Origin: Colwellia sp. E2M01
GTDB taxonomy: Bacteria > Pseudomonadota > Gammaproteobacteria > Enterobacterales > Alteromonadaceae
DNA length: 64,000 nt
Direction of reading: 5' to 3'
Assembly: GCF_018860585.1 (NCBI RefSeq)
Contig: NZ_JAHKPR010000016.1
Coordinates: forward strand, 82,248-146,247
In this document: positions 16,061-26,644 of the stretch, one piece after another
Position numbering within the stretch: the first letter of the stretch is position 1
Layout of the letters: every line of letters begins with the position of its first letter
Made by a program: the position numbers and the translations under genes
Notes under the pieces: generated by a model
The model's input: the letters and a program-made list of their open reading frames with translations, nothing else
Told to the model about the DNA's origin: nothing
Databases searched by the model: none

Positions 16061-18223
16061 ATGCCTTTGGTAAACTTTTATACTAAATTAAGTCCTTTTC
16101 AACGAGTAATTATTGCCTTAATACTTGGTATATTTACCGGTATATTTGTTGGTGAGCCCGCAGGTCATATAGGGGTTGTTGGCGATGTATATATCCGTTT
16201 ATTGCAAATGACTGTTCTACCTTATGTATTGGTGTCAATCATTGGTGGTTTAGGGCGATTAGATAGTGCGATGGCAAGCCGTATTGGTATGCGAGCCGTT
16301 AAAGTGATCTTCATCATGTGGTCTGCGGTAATGGCAACATTATTATTACTGCCCCTCGCTTACCCTAATTGGGAAACCGCAGGCTTTTTCAGTAGTAGCA
16401 TGGTGGCAGAAGCTGCTCCGTTTAACTTTATAGACTTATATATTCCAAGTAATATTTTTGCTTCTTTATCCGAGACTATAGTACCTGCCGTAGTACTTTT
16501 TTCATTGTTAATGGGTATAGCATTAATTCAAGTACCTAACAAAGACACCTTAATTACCTTAACCACTAACATTGGTGACAGTTTAATGAAGGTAGCGTCT
16601 TATGTTGCTAAATTGGCGCCTTTAGGTATTTTTGCTATTTCAGCATCTGCAGCCGGTACTTTAGAAGTTTCGGAATTAGGACGTTTGCAAGTGTTTTTAT
16701 GGGTATATATTGCTGCTGCCGCTTTGCTTGGTTTTGTATTTTTACCATTACTCATTCATTGGGCAACCCCATTTTCCTATCGTGAGATACTTTCAACAGC
16801 CGGCGAAGCGGTAATTACAGCATTAGCAACTGGCACGGTATTAGTTGTACTACCCATGATTATTGAGCGCTGTAAGGAGTTACTAGATAAACATGGGATG
16901 GAGTGCGAAGAAACAGACTCCACCGTTGATGTATTAGTACCTACGGCTTATAGTTTTCCGAGTACGGGAACACTGCTAGGCTTAGGTTTTATCTTATTTT
17001 CAGCTTGGTATGTTGGTGCACCTTTAGGTTTTGATCAGTATATTTCGTTTGTTGTTTTAGGTGCTTTAACTGCATTTGGCAGCATGGCTGTTGCTATTCC
17101 TTTTTTACTTAATTTTTTCGATTTACCCGCCGATCAATTTCAATTATATTTATTAGGTAGTGTTATTACCGCTCGTTTTGCTACGGGTTTAGCTGCATTA
17201 CATGGTTTTGTTGTTACTTTACTTGTTGCTTCAGCAGTCATCAAAAAGTTGAAATGGCACAGATTAATGCAAGCGATCTTTGTACACTTAGCGGTAACTT
17301 TTGGTGTAATGATTGCAGTAGGCATAACCTTAAAAACGCTAATACCTTATCAATACGAAGGTATTCATACTTTTGAGTCAATGAAGACAATGAACAAGCC
17401 AGTTAAATTAGTTTCTTATAATGAGCTTACCCCATTAACTGCTGAAGAACTTGCTCAACCTCGCCTTAAAATAATACGCGAACGTAAAAATATTCGTGTT
17501 GGTTATAACAATGTTAGCTTGCCTTATGCCTTTAGAAATACCGTTGGTGATGTAGTCGGTTTTGATGTTGAATTAATCAATCAATTTGCCAAAGATTTAG
17601 GTATAAGCTTATCAATAATACGCATTGAAGAAGATGCTAATGAGGCGGAGCTATTATCTAACGGTAGTCTCGATATAATTATTGGTGGTCACTTAATTAC
17701 ACCAAAGCGTGCATTAGCGGTAACCTTTTCAAATTCTTACGCATATCATACTGCTGGCGTACTTGTAAAAGACTCACGACGTGATGAGTTTTCAAGTTTA
17801 ACGGCAATAAAAGCAATAGAAACATTAAACTTAGGAATAGGTAGTAGTGAATATTATCAAGACATCGTAAAAGAATATTTACCGAATGTTAAGTTAACTG
17901 AAATTAATAATGTGCGAGACTTTCTCAAAGGAAAACATGAAGGCGTAGATGCATTAATTTACTCCACAGAGGCTGGCTCGGCATGGACTATGCTTTACCC
18001 TGATTTTGCTGCGGTTATCCCTAGAGAATTAAAATTAAAAGCTCCTATTGCCTTTTTGTTACCTCAAGGACAGCTTGATTACGCTCAATACGTAAATACT
18101 TGGCTGAATCTGAATAAAGAGAATGGTTTTCAAGAAAAGGTATATCACTTTTGGATTTTAGGCGAAAACCCTGAAGCTAAGCAACCTCGCTGGTCAATCA
18201 TGAAAGACGTATTAGCGTGGTAG
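16061..18223 (+). CDS. Dicarboxylate/amino acid:cation symporter fused to a periplasmic solute-binding domain
   Basis: Residues 1 to about 420 are a sodium/proton:dicarboxylate symporter (SDF/GltP family). They have multiple membrane segments, LQMTVLPYVLVSIIGGLG, TALATGTVLVVLPMI and the PSTGTLLGLGF region. Residues from about 470 to 700 are a family-3 extracellular solute-binding domain: KNIRVGYNNVSLPYAFRN, VVGFDVELINQFAKDLGISLSI and DIIIGGHLITPKRALAVTFS. The protein is 720 residues, against about 420 for a plain symporter. The binding domain would sit in the periplasm if the last membrane segment ends outside. Binding domains normally serve ABC or TRAP transporters, so this fusion is unusual. 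Substrate is probably an amino acid or dicarboxylate. Confidence 0.9.
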   Translation: MPLVNFYTKLSPFQRVIIALILGIFTGIFVGEPAGHIGVVGDVYIRLLQMTVLPYVLVSIIGGLGRLDSAMASRIGMRAVKVIFIMWSAVMATLLLLPLAYPNWETAGFFSSSMVAEAAPFNFIDLYIPSNIFASLSETIVPAVVLFSLLMGIALIQVPNKDTLITLTTNIGDSLMKVASYVAKLAPLGIFAISASAAGTLEVSELGRLQVFLWVYIAAAALLGFVFLPLLIHWATPFSYREILSTAGEAVITALATGTVLVVLPMIIERCKELLDKHGMECEETDSTVDVLVPTAYSFPSTGTLLGLGFILFSAWYVGAPLGFDQYISFVVLGALTAFGSMAVAIPFLLNFFDLPADQFQLYLLGSVITARFATGLAALHGFVVTLLVASAVIKKLKWHRLMQAIFVHLAVTFGVMIAVGITLKTLIPYQYEGIHTFESMKTMNKPVKLVSYNELTPLTAEELAQPRLKIIRERKNIRVGYNNVSLPYAFRNTVGDVVGFDVELINQFAKDLGISLSIIRIEEDANEAELLSNGSLDIIIGGHLITPKRALAVTFSNSYAYHTAGVLVKDSRRDEFSSLTAIKAIETLNLGIGSSEYYQDIVKEYLPNVKLTEINNVRDFLKGKHEGVDALIYSTEAGSAWTMLYPDFAAVIPRELKLKAPIAFLLPQGQLDYAQYVNTWLNLNKENGFQEKVYHFWILGENPEAKQPRWSIMKDVLAW

Positions 18224-18274
18224 TTTCGGTTGATTGTTAATTACTGATAAGCATTACAAATATTATCAGCCATA

Positions 18275-18298
18275 AAAAAGCACCTGTTGGTGCTTTTT
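18275..18298 (+). terminator. Terminator after the symporter-fusion gene
   Basis: AAAAAGCACC (18275-18284), a TGTT loop and GGTGCTTTTT (18289-18298) form a 10-bp stem usable on both strands. It serves the convergent symporter and amidohydrolase genes. Confidence 0.88.
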
Positions 18299-18362
18299 AT
18301 TCACAAGCTATCTTAACTAGGTATCACTATGGGTAAACTATGAATTAATTATTAATTATTAA

Positions 18363-19211
18363 TTATGCTTTATGATAATTATTAATATACCACTGTGTAT
18401 GTTGAGTCATAGTATCATTATAAACCTGCTGTAATGAGGGTAAAATAACCGCATCAGGCTCGCCTGTTAACTCATCCATAAATACTTTCTTAGTTTCAGT
18501 CGCTAGCACTAAAACATTGTCATATTTACTGTGACAAAAGCCTGCTAATCGTCCTTTACCATAAAAAATATCGTTTTCGGCTGCACTAACCTCAAGCCCT
18601 GCTACCTTCATATTTTTTAAAGCGCTAAGCCAACTATCTATAATTGGTCGCCATTGCTCACCGGTTACAGTACTTGTACCCAAGTTAATTACCGGTAAAT
18701 CTTTACGCTCATGACGTTTATAATTGTACGAATGATTGTCATAAACAATACATTGAGCAAAATCTTCAAGTAAAGCTTCAACCACAGCCGCAACAATACG
18801 ATAAAACTGCGAGTGTTTTTCCTTACTTTTAGCAATCATTACATCACTAAGAGGGGTTTTCCATATTTCTTTTCCCCATGCGGTTTCATATACACACTCA
18901 TCACTACCACGGTTTAAGTCGTATTCATAACGAGAATCATGGGCAATTAACGTAATCGGTTGCTGAGCAATAAAAGTGCCTGTGTATGGGTCTTCTTCAT
19001 AATAACGGGCCGCTTTATCAAGTAAGCAATTATCTTCAAGCTCGGCTCTAAAGTTAGCGCCGTCATGAATTGCTGCCGCAAGTATTGGCAAATACTTATC
19101 AATCTTTAAAGTAAAAGCGCCACCTGTAATAGTTGCCGTAAAACATTGACGTTGTTTTATTTTATTAATAATTTCTTGCTCTGTTAACTGCTCTAATGTG
19201 CTTATTGCCAC
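18363..19211 (-). CDS. N-formylglutamate amidohydrolase family protein
   Basis: The 282-residue protein resembles the FGase family. Seen are AAIHDGANFRAELED, LIAHDSRYEYDLNRG and a DNHSYN segment, which supply the His, Asp and Arg residues expected for a zinc amidohydrolase active site. In histidine degradation, HutG-type enzymes release glutamate and formate. No hut genes are nearby, so a role in histidine use is not supported. The substrate may be another N-acyl amino acid or a small ester. It converges with the symporter fusion; a link to amino-acid uptake is only positional. Confidence 0.75.
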   Translation of the reverse strand: MAISTLEQLTEQEIINKIKQRQCFTATITGGAFTLKIDKYLPILAAAIHDGANFRAELEDNCLLDKAARYYEEDPYTGTFIAQQPITLIAHDSRYEYDLNRGSDECVYETAWGKEIWKTPLSDVMIAKSKEKHSQFYRIVAAVVEALLEDFAQCIVYDNHSYNYKRHERKDLPVINLGTSTVTGEQWRPIIDSWLSALKNMKVAGLEVSAAENDIFYGKGRLAGFCHSKYDNVLVLATETKKVFMDELTGEPDAVILPSLQQVYNDTMTQHTQWYINNYHKA

Positions 19212-19510
19212 AGTAAGTTCCCTACGTAAAATAATAAAAACAATACAATTAAAAGCTCAATATTACATCAAGCGTAATAACGATTAATATAAAATCTTTT
19301 ATATCATATAGTTAAGCTTAATTTTCGATGCTTTTTTTGTTAAATATATCATCATGATTGTGCGCTTAAATTATATAACTTAATACAAAAAAAACGTTAA
19401 TTTATTGATAATTTATCTTATTGAACACTAGTCAACGCCCCTGTGCGGCTGATAGAATCTAGCTCTATATATTTTTTGAACATAAATAAACAAAATAAGA
19501 AGACATTGAG

Positions 19511-20236
19511 ATGGGCAGAGCTTACCAAAACCGCAAATTATCTATGGCTAAAACCGCAGGTGCCAAAACTAAAGTTTACTCTAAGTACGGTAAAGCAATT
19601 TACGTTTGTGCTAAAAATGGCGGCATTGACCCCGATGGTAACTTGGCTCTACGCGGTTTAATTGACCGCGCTAAAAAAGATCAAGTGCCAACTCACGTTA
19701 TTGAGAATGCTATAAAAAAAGCATCTGGTGCTGGCGGCGAAGATTTTGTTGAAGCGCGTTATGAAGGTTATGGCCCTGGTAACTGCATGGTTATTATTGA
19801 CTGCTTAACCGATAATGGTAACCGTACCATTAAAGATGTTCGTCAGTGCTTTACTAAAACAAACTCTAAAATTGGTACTACCGGTTCTGTTTCTCATATG
19901 TTTGACCAACAAGCGGTTTTTGCTTTTAAAGGCGAAGATGATGAGAGTGTTTTAGAAACCTTAATGATGGCTGATATCGACGTTACAGATGTTGAGTTAG
20001 AAGACGGAATTATTACCGTTTATGCACCGCATACCGAGTTTTTTAAGATTAAAACAGAGTTTGCTAACTCAATGCCTGAATATGATTTAGAAGTTGAAGA
20101 GATTTCTTGGATCCCACAAACCTACATTGATGTTGAAGGTGAAGAAAACTTAGCAAATTTTGAGAAGTTTATTGCGATGTTAGATGACTGTGATGACGTA
20201 CAAAATGTTTATCACAATGCTGAAGTGAAAGACTAG
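19511..20236 (+). CDS. YebC/PmpR-family protein, YeeN-like
   Basis: The 241-residue protein matches the YebC family over its whole length: [94 protein letters not shown] and [12 protein letters not shown]. The opening and the MFD region are closer to E. coli YeeN than to YebC. YebC-type proteins have been described as transcription regulators and, more recently, as translation factors that help ribosomes through difficult sequences. No ruvC neighbour is present, consistent with the YeeN-type paralogue. Confidence 0.93.
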   Translation: MGRAYQNRKLSMAKTAGAKTKVYSKYGKAIYVCAKNGGIDPDGNLALRGLIDRAKKDQVPTHVIENAIKKASGAGGEDFVEARYEGYGPGNCMVIIDCLTDNGNRTIKDVRQCFTKTNSKIGTTGSVSHMFDQQAVFAFKGEDDESVLETLMMADIDVTDVELEDGIITVYAPHTEFFKIKTEFANSMPEYDLEVEEISWIPQTYIDVEGEENLANFEKFIAMLDDCDDVQNVYHNAEVKD

Positions 20237-20316
20237 GCTACATTTAGGCTTGATAAATAGCTCCTAACCTATAGTTAATGTAACTAAAAACTTCAGTGTA
20301 AGCGAATAAAAAACAT

Positions 20317-20357
20317 AAAAAGCCTTCTCATTAATATTTTAATGAGGAGGCTTTTTT
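20317..20357. terminator. Bidirectional terminator between the YebC-family gene and parC
   Basis: AAAAGCCTTCTCATTA (20317-20332) pairs, with one mismatch, with TAATGAGGAGGCTTTT (from 20340). T-runs occur on both strands. The flanking genes converge. Confidence 0.85.
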
Positions 20358-20421
20358 GTATCGGTAATTAATATTTACGTAATATAAAAAGGCATAGCCT
20401 GACAAGATAACTTTATAGCAG

Positions 20422-22725
20422 TTACTCTCCGCTTATTTCAGTTATTTCTTCAACGTTCTCGTCGTCTAGCTCGATGGGCTCTACTTCTATCCCTGAAACA
20501 CGTTGTAAACCTCTAGGCAACTTATTGCCTCGACGACCACGTTCTCCTTTGTAATGTTCAATATCAACAGCTTTCAGTGTCAATTTACGCTTACCTGCGT
20601 GCAAGGTAATTGCCGCGCCATCAGGTACTATGCATAACAAGTTAACAAACTCTTCACGTGTTTTTGCGCGCGCAGTCGGTATGTTGATAATTTTATTACC
20701 TTTACCTTTGGCAAGTACGGGTAAGTTTTTCACCGGAAAAACTAACATTCGCCCTTCACTCGTTATGGTAAGGCAGTGATCTTTATCTAAGTTATCAATG
20801 CGTTGCGGAGGCATAACTTTAGCAGATTCTGGCAAGGTGATTAACGCTTTACCATTTTTATTACGACTCACCATATCGGAAAATTTACTAACAAAACCAT
20901 AACCAGCATCACTAACCATTAAATATTTATCGTCGTCATCAGACATAAGGCTATGGACAAAATTATTACCCGTTGCCAGATTAAAACGGCCAGTTAATGG
21001 CTCACCTTGCGAGCGAGCTGTTGGTAAAGTATGTGCATCTGTTGTAAATGCGCGGCCGCCTGAGTCAATAAACACCACTGGATTATTACTACGCCCTTTT
21101 GCCGAACACAAATAACTATCACCGGCCTTATAACTTAAACTGCCAGGGTCAATATCATGGCCTTTAGCGCAACGCGCCCAACCTTTATCAGAGATAACAA
21201 CCGTTACTGGCTCACTTGGCACTAAATCTTTTTCGGTTAACGCTTTTGATTCTGCACGTTCAACTAATTGAGAGCGACGATCATCTCCGAATTCTTTAGC
21301 CGCTTCTAGAATTTCTTTTTTCATTAGCGTATTCATGCGTGCTTTTGAATTAAGAATTTTTTCTAAGTAATCACGTTCAATCGCTAATTCATCTTGTTCA
21401 GCACGAATTTTAATTTCTTCAAGCTTTGCTAATTGACGTAATTTAATTTCTAGAATTGAATGTGCTTGTAAGTCAGACAATGCAAAACGTGACATCAACT
21501 CGGCTTTTGGATCGTCATAGCCGCGGATAATTTCAATAACTTCATCAATGTTTAAATAAGCAATCAATAAACCATCAAGAATATGTAAACGAGCCAAGAC
21601 TTTATCTAAACGGTACTGAAGTCTTCTACGTACTGTTTCGCGGCGATATTCCAGCCATTCAGATAAAATAACTTGTAAGTTTTTAACTGCTGGTAAGTTA
21701 TCTAAACCTATCATGTTGATATTAACGCGATAGCTTTTTTCTAAATCTGTACTGGCAAATAAATGCTGCATTAACTGCTCAACATCAACACGATTTGAGC
21801 GCGGTACAACAACCAAACGTACAGGGTTTTCATGATCGGATTCATCACGAAGGTCAATAACCATAGGTAATTTTTTGGCGGTCATTTGCCCTGCAATTTG
21901 TTCTAATATTTTTCCGCCTGAGGCTTGATGAGGTAGTGCAGTAATAACAATATCGCCCTGCTCTACGTCATAAACCGCACGCATTTTTATACTACCACGG
22001 CCTGTTTGGTATATTTTTTCAATATCCGCTTTTGAGGTAATAATCTCGGCGTCGGTCGGGTAATCAGGTCCTTTTACAAATTCAAGTAATTCGCTAACTT
22101 CAGCTTTAGGGTTTTCTATTAAATGTACACAGGCATCTGCAACTTCACGCACGTTATGTGGGGGAATATCAGTTGCCATACCTACCGCAATACCGGTAAT
22201 ACCGTTAAGTAAAATATGAGGAAGACGAGACGGTAAGGTCATTGGCTCTTTCATGGTACCATCGAAGTTTGGCTGCCATTCAACGGTTCCTTGACCTAAT
22301 TCAGCCAATAATATTTCGCTGAATTTAGATAGTCTTGATTCGGTGTAACGCATTGCCGCAAATGACTTTGGATCATCTGGAGCCCCCCAGTTTCCTTGTC
22401 CGTCTACCAATGGGTAACGATAAGAAAAAGGTTGTGCCATCAATACCATGGCTTCATAACAGGCACTGTCACCATGCGGGTGAAACTTACCTAACACGTC
22501 ACCTACGGTACGTGCAGATTTTTTATACTTAGCCGCCGCCGATAAACCAAGCTCTGACATGGCATAAACTATGCGTCTTTGTACTGGTTTTAAACCATCA
22601 CCAATATGTGGTAAGGCTCTATCCATAATTACGTACATTGAATAGTTTAAATAAGCTTCTTCAGTAAAACGTTTTAATGGAACTTGTTCTACTCCATCGA
22701 GACTATATTCGAGCACATCTGACAT
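20422..22725 (-). CDS. parC: DNA topoisomerase IV subunit A
   Basis: ParC cleaves and rejoins DNA in topoisomerase IV, which decatenates daughter chromosomes. The 767-residue protein has the usual length. The catalytic tyrosine is Tyr127 in AAMRYTES. The quinolone-resistance region reads [12 protein letters not shown], with Ser87 and Glu91 at the positions of E. coli Ser80 and Glu84, the sensitive type. A winged-helix/tower region precedes a C-terminal beta-pinwheel that ends in an acidic tail. The length and the lack of a GyrA-box favour ParC over GyrA. parE lies 5.8 kb upstream on the same strand. Confidence 0.97.
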   Translation of the reverse strand: MSDVLEYSLDGVEQVPLKRFTEEAYLNYSMYVIMDRALPHIGDGLKPVQRRIVYAMSELGLSAAAKYKKSARTVGDVLGKFHPHGDSACYEAMVLMAQPFSYRYPLVDGQGNWGAPDDPKSFAAMRYTESRLSKFSEILLAELGQGTVEWQPNFDGTMKEPMTLPSRLPHILLNGITGIAVGMATDIPPHNVREVADACVHLIENPKAEVSELLEFVKGPDYPTDAEIITSKADIEKIYQTGRGSIKMRAVYDVEQGDIVITALPHQASGGKILEQIAGQMTAKKLPMVIDLRDESDHENPVRLVVVPRSNRVDVEQLMQHLFASTDLEKSYRVNINMIGLDNLPAVKNLQVILSEWLEYRRETVRRRLQYRLDKVLARLHILDGLLIAYLNIDEVIEIIRGYDDPKAELMSRFALSDLQAHSILEIKLRQLAKLEEIKIRAEQDELAIERDYLEKILNSKARMNTLMKKEILEAAKEFGDDRRSQLVERAESKALTEKDLVPSEPVTVVISDKGWARCAKGHDIDPGSLSYKAGDSYLCSAKGRSNNPVVFIDSGGRAFTTDAHTLPTARSQGEPLTGRFNLATGNNFVHSLMSDDDDKYLMVSDAGYGFVSKFSDMVSRNKNGKALITLPESAKVMPPQRIDNLDKDHCLTITSEGRMLVFPVKNLPVLAKGKGNKIINIPTARAKTREEFVNLLCIVPDGAAITLHAGKRKLTLKAVDIEHYKGERGRRGNKLPRGLQRVSGIEVEPIELDDENVEEITEISGE

Positions 22726-23066
22726 GAATTTATTTCCTGATATTTCGAGGGCTAATTATTATTTTAATTCTTTTAAGACGCTGTCTGTAAACTTATTTAC
22801 TTTAAGCGCTTTATTATAAGTACATACTGTAAGTGACATATAAACGTTATCTATTAAAAACCTATTACCCATATAATTTTTATAAGATATTTACCATAGT
22901 ATCTAGCTTAGCTGATTATATAGTTATACAAAATAGTTAAATGTTAAAACTACGAAGATACAAAGGATTTTAGCTATTTTCTGCTAACTAACCTGAGCTC
23001 GGTTAACTATTTACTCGTAATATTTAGCCACTTCAAATACCTTGCTAGTAATCACTTTACATTATC
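22726..23066. other. Intergenic region upstream of parC
   Basis: The 341 bases hold no supported gene. AACCTGAGCTCGGTTAA (about 22990-23006) resembles the terminal repeat of the intergenic element found at 38627-38858 and 45389-45607. Only this end is recognisable, so it may be a solo remnant or chance. The parC promoter should lie near 22730-22850, but I cannot place it. Confidence 0.45.
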
Positions 23067-24422
23067 TTAAAAACGCCAAGAGGAATCGAGTTCTATAGCG
23101 TTATTTTCTGTTCGCCTTTCTTGCGATGCGGCAATATTTTGATAACATACAGCAGTATTTCGACCTTGCTCTTTCGCTTGATACATTGCTAAGTCAGCAC
23201 AGTGTAATAAATCTTCAAATTTCATTTTATTATTCGCTAATGTTGCCACACCAATACTCATGGTTATATGACGTTGTGACATCAGTAATGAAAAATTATA
23301 TTCGGCTATTTTTTCATTAATATGCTTTGCAATAGCTTTCGCTTTATGAATATCAGCGTAAGGTAGTATCGCTACAAACTCTTCTCCGCCTAAGCGGGAT
23401 AATAAATCACGTGAACGCATTGTTTCATTGATTAGCTTAGCAACTGTCATTAATACTTTGTCACCAACATTATGGCCAAAACGATCATTAATTACTTTAA
23501 AATGATCTAAATCTAATAATAAAACCGATAGCTGTTCAGGCTGACTATCAAATTGCTTTACCATTTTATTGCCTGACTCAAATAATGCACTACGATTTGC
23601 TAAACCTGTTAATTCATCTGTTAACGTTAAACGAACAAGCTTATTACGAACGATTAATTGCTTAAAGAAAAGTAGAACAAATACAACCGCAGTACCAAGG
23701 ATTAACGTAAAGTTATATTGCTGTATTAATTGCTCTTCTTTGACATCTGCAACTCGACGGACTTTTAATTCGTTTTGACTCTTAAGTAATGCTGTTGTAG
23801 ATTTTTTATCCTGCATTTCAAATGATTTCTCTAAAGAAGCAATCATTGCTAAACGTTTATTTTGACGATAGACATGGTACTTTTCTAAGTAAGATTTTTT
23901 TTCCAAATAGGCTAAATCATAATTATCTTGATTTTTATAGTGATCGGCTAAAATCAAATGTAATAGCAAAAAATTAGGCTGTACTAATTGAGCTTCAGAA
24001 ATTTGTGTTGATAACATTTCTGCTCGTTCTAATAGTTCAACTACGTTATCTTTACTGCTTATTTTGTTGTGAATAATCTCTGATTTATTTGCCAAATGAA
24101 TAGATTCTAACTTCTCTTTTACTAAAGCTTGTATTACCAAGAGTAAATATTGCTCGGCTGCATTGAGCGTTTTTTTTGATAGTGTTACTTTGATCAATAA
24201 CATTTCGATTTGATACCGATCAACGGATGATTGATTTAACTCGAACAACAACTCGGTTAAATCTGGACTCACCGGTAAAATATTAGTAACAGAGGCGCTT
24301 TTATAACTTTTAATATTCGTCGTATTAATAGCGTCATTGGCTAAACAGTGTGTAACTAAAAAGCCGCCGATAATTAATAAGGTATTTAGCCATTTTCGAA
24401 CATAAAATATCATTCGCCACAC
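23067..24422 (-). CDS. Membrane-bound diguanylate cyclase (GGDEF)
   Basis: The 451-residue protein has an N-terminal signal or anchor (about 10-28) and a helical periplasmic region. A membrane segment follows at about 228-250 (TLILGTAVVFVLLFF), then a GGDEF domain. The active site is RLGGEEF, so cyclic di-GMP synthesis is expected. RSRD five residues before it is the product-inhibition I-site. DELTGLANR and LLLDLDHFKVINDRFGHNVGD are the other domain motifs. It overlaps the upstream TPR-GGDEF gene by 13 bases, so both are made from one message. The sensed signal is unknown. Confidence 0.92.
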   Translation of the reverse strand: MWRMIFYVRKWLNTLLIIGGFLVTHCLANDAINTTNIKSYKSASVTNILPVSPDLTELLFELNQSSVDRYQIEMLLIKVTLSKKTLNAAEQYLLLVIQALVKEKLESIHLANKSEIIHNKISSKDNVVELLERAEMLSTQISEAQLVQPNFLLLHLILADHYKNQDNYDLAYLEKKSYLEKYHVYRQNKRLAMIASLEKSFEMQDKKSTTALLKSQNELKVRRVADVKEEQLIQQYNFTLILGTAVVFVLLFFKQLIVRNKLVRLTLTDELTGLANRSALFESGNKMVKQFDSQPEQLSVLLLDLDHFKVINDRFGHNVGDKVLMTVAKLINETMRSRDLLSRLGGEEFVAILPYADIHKAKAIAKHINEKIAEYNFSLLMSQRHITMSIGVATLANNKMKFEDLLHCADLAMYQAKEQGRNTAVCYQNIAASQERRTENNAIELDSSWRF

Positions 24423-26323
24423 ACCTTATTTCGACCCAAGCTTTTCGCTTGATACAGTTGTTCATCCGCTTTTTTTACTAACGTAATTAGATTTTTTTCG
24501 TCGGTTAAACTGACCACACCGATGCTGACACTGACTTTATTAAGGTCGCTAATTTGCCAAGCATGTTCATAAATACTTACTCTAATGCGCTCAGCGATAT
24601 TCATTGCTGACTTAAAGTTAGTATTAGGTAAGCAAATCAAAAACTCTTCACCACCATAACGACCAAAAATATCACTTTTTCGCATAATTTTACTGCTAAT
24701 AAAAGCAATCTTGGCCAATACCTGATCACCAACACTGTGCCCTAAAGTATCATTAACTTTTTTAAAGTGGTCAGCATCTATCATTAGTAGGCTTAATTGA
24801 TGGTTCTTTATTTTGGCGGCCTCAAAAGCTTCTTGAGATTTATTCATTAGACTACGTCTATTAGCAACACCTGTAAGAGCATCTATATTAGACACAATGG
24901 TTAGTCTCTTTTGACTTTGAATAAGACGAACAAGAACCCAAGCAAAAGCTAATGCAACCAAAGCTCCAAACAGTAGGTAAACACGCTGTTTTTCATTATT
25001 TAAACTAGCTTCTTTTAAACTTTCTTCATATAAAAGTTGCTGGTTATACAATAATTTATTTTCTTTGTCTGCTTGCTCTGCTTCTAATTTAAGACGGACC
25101 TGAGTAATAGAGCTATTATCTTCATTCTCATATTCTTTATTGGTTAACTTGATGAGTTGGGATTGCGTGTCAAAAGCTTTTTTAAACTTCCCTTGTTTAT
25201 GATAAATACTCCCTTTAAGGTCTATCATATTCAAATAGTTTTTTGTGTTTAACTTTGACATTTCATTAAGCTTATCCAGTATAGCATTAACATTATTTAT
25301 GCTAATTAACGCTTCATCAAAACGCTCTAAGGCAAACAAGATATAAGCTTCATCGATAAAAAATTGTAAATGATTACCTTTTTTTTCACTGAGAAGTAAA
25401 TACCCTTTGGCCTTTAGTAAGTATTTATAAGCCTCTTCAGGATTACTCTGCTCCTGCTTTAGATGAGCCCAAGCCATATTTAAATAGACAACAAACATAC
25501 GGTCATTTGCCGTTTCATTATTAGATTCAGCAATGATTGTTTTTAAAACATTTATAGCATTTAAGTAGTTGTTATTAGAAATATGGGTTGTAGCCATATT
25601 ATTTAAACTATTATGAGCGGCTAGCAACATACCTGCCTTTTTAAAGTGCAAATAAGATTGCTGGTAATAGCCCATTGATTGCTCATCTTGCTGTAAGTGA
25701 GAATAAAGAATACCAAGTACACTATTAGCGCGACCTTTAAGTGCGTCATTATCAGTCTGGCTGGCAATATTATAGGCATCGTTAAGCAAGATTAACGCAC
25801 GTTTAAAGTCTTCCTTAAGATAAGAAATTGTTCCTAAGTTAATTAAGCCTGCAGCGATGTTTACCTTGTTATGTAGGGATTCAGCAACTTCTAAACCTTT
25901 TTTATACTCTTTTGTCGCTTGATTAAGATCACCTAAACTCTCAAATGCAAAACCTTTTAAATATAATAATTCAGTAATAAAAAGACTGGGGCTTGAAAGC
26001 TTTCTTGCTATGGTTAAACCTTTATTAGCCGTATCTTTGGCCGCAGTGTATTGGTTCTGCTCTATTTGGACTTCAGATAATAATTTAAAGTACTTTAGAT
26101 TTTGTTCGATAGAGAGTAAGTTTAGTTTTTTTTCAAAAGAAGTCAGTTGCGTAAGTGCTTCAGCTATATTGCTCTTTTTAAGTTGCGTCACTTGTTCTGC
26201 AACTCGGTCGAAAAGCACTTGCTCATTGCCCTCTTGTGCACTGATAAGTAAAGAGTTAAGACAAAGAAAAATACTCATCGATAAGAGGAGCGATTGAATA
26301 TTTTTTTGTGAAAGACGCAACAA
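24410..26323 (-). CDS. TPR-sensor diguanylate cyclase (GGDEF)
   Basis: The 637-residue protein starts with a signal peptide. About 400 residues of tetratricopeptide repeats follow, as in LGDLNQATKEYKKGLEVAESL and KEDFKRALILLNDAY. A membrane segment near 447-467 (LLFGALVALAFAWVLV) precedes the GGDEF domain. Active-site RYGGEEF and upstream I-site RKSD suggest an active, product-inhibited enzyme. The periplasmic TPR sensor presumably binds a protein or peptide. It is translationally linked to the second GGDEF gene, and a stand-alone unit is suggested by the terminator at 26542-26566. Confidence 0.92.
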   Translation of the reverse strand: MLRLSQKNIQSLLLSMSIFLCLNSLLISAQEGNEQVLFDRVAEQVTQLKKSNIAEALTQLTSFEKKLNLLSIEQNLKYFKLLSEVQIEQNQYTAAKDTANKGLTIARKLSSPSLFITELLYLKGFAFESLGDLNQATKEYKKGLEVAESLHNKVNIAAGLINLGTISYLKEDFKRALILLNDAYNIASQTDNDALKGRANSVLGILYSHLQQDEQSMGYYQQSYLHFKKAGMLLAAHNSLNNMATTHISNNNYLNAINVLKTIIAESNNETANDRMFVVYLNMAWAHLKQEQSNPEEAYKYLLKAKGYLLLSEKKGNHLQFFIDEAYILFALERFDEALISINNVNAILDKLNEMSKLNTKNYLNMIDLKGSIYHKQGKFKKAFDTQSQLIKLTNKEYENEDNSSITQVRLKLEAEQADKENKLLYNQQLLYEESLKEASLNNEKQRVYLLFGALVALAFAWVLVRLIQSQKRLTIVSNIDALTGVANRRSLMNKSQEAFEAAKIKNHQLSLLMIDADHFKKVNDTLGHSVGDQVLAKIAFISSKIMRKSDIFGRYGGEEFLICLPNTNFKSAMNIAERIRVSIYEHAWQISDLNKVSVSIGVVSLTDEKNLITLVKKADEQLYQAKSLGRNKVCGE

Positions 26324-26644
26324 AGTAGTTCCTTAATACTTAAGCTTTAACTTAACTCTTATTAACATTTTTTCATATCACTTATGACTTATGTCTTAGT
26401 TAAAATAATTTAAACTAAAATCTAAGTTAAAAAACTAAACTCAGAAGTACGGATTAACAATTAACTCATATACAGAATAATTCGTAGTATAAAAATTTTA
26501 TTTAAGTATTAAGCCATAATATTTCGTTATGTTCCTAATAAAAAGTCCTCGTAAACAGAGGACTTTATAACCACCTAATAAAATGATTACTTAATGATGT
26601 GATACAACTAAAGCCATAAAAACAAAGTTATATCACTAAAGTAT
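26324..26644. other. Intergenic region before the GGDEF pair
   Basis: The 321 bases contain the terminator of the HlyD unit (26542-26566, minus strand) and presumably the promoter of the GGDEF pair. Otherwise they are AT-rich with no gene I can support. Confidence 0.55.
26542..26566 (-). terminator. Terminator of the HlyD unit
   Basis: AAAGTCCTC (26542-26550) and GAGGACTTT (26558-26566) form a 9-bp stem with a 7-base loop. On the minus strand the stem is followed by TTTTTATT. Confidence 0.8.

Noticed and set aside
22990..23006. AACCTGAGCTCGGTTAA as a third copy of the type A element
   Set aside because: Only the terminal motif matches. The core sequence of the element is absent, so a copy cannot be claimed.
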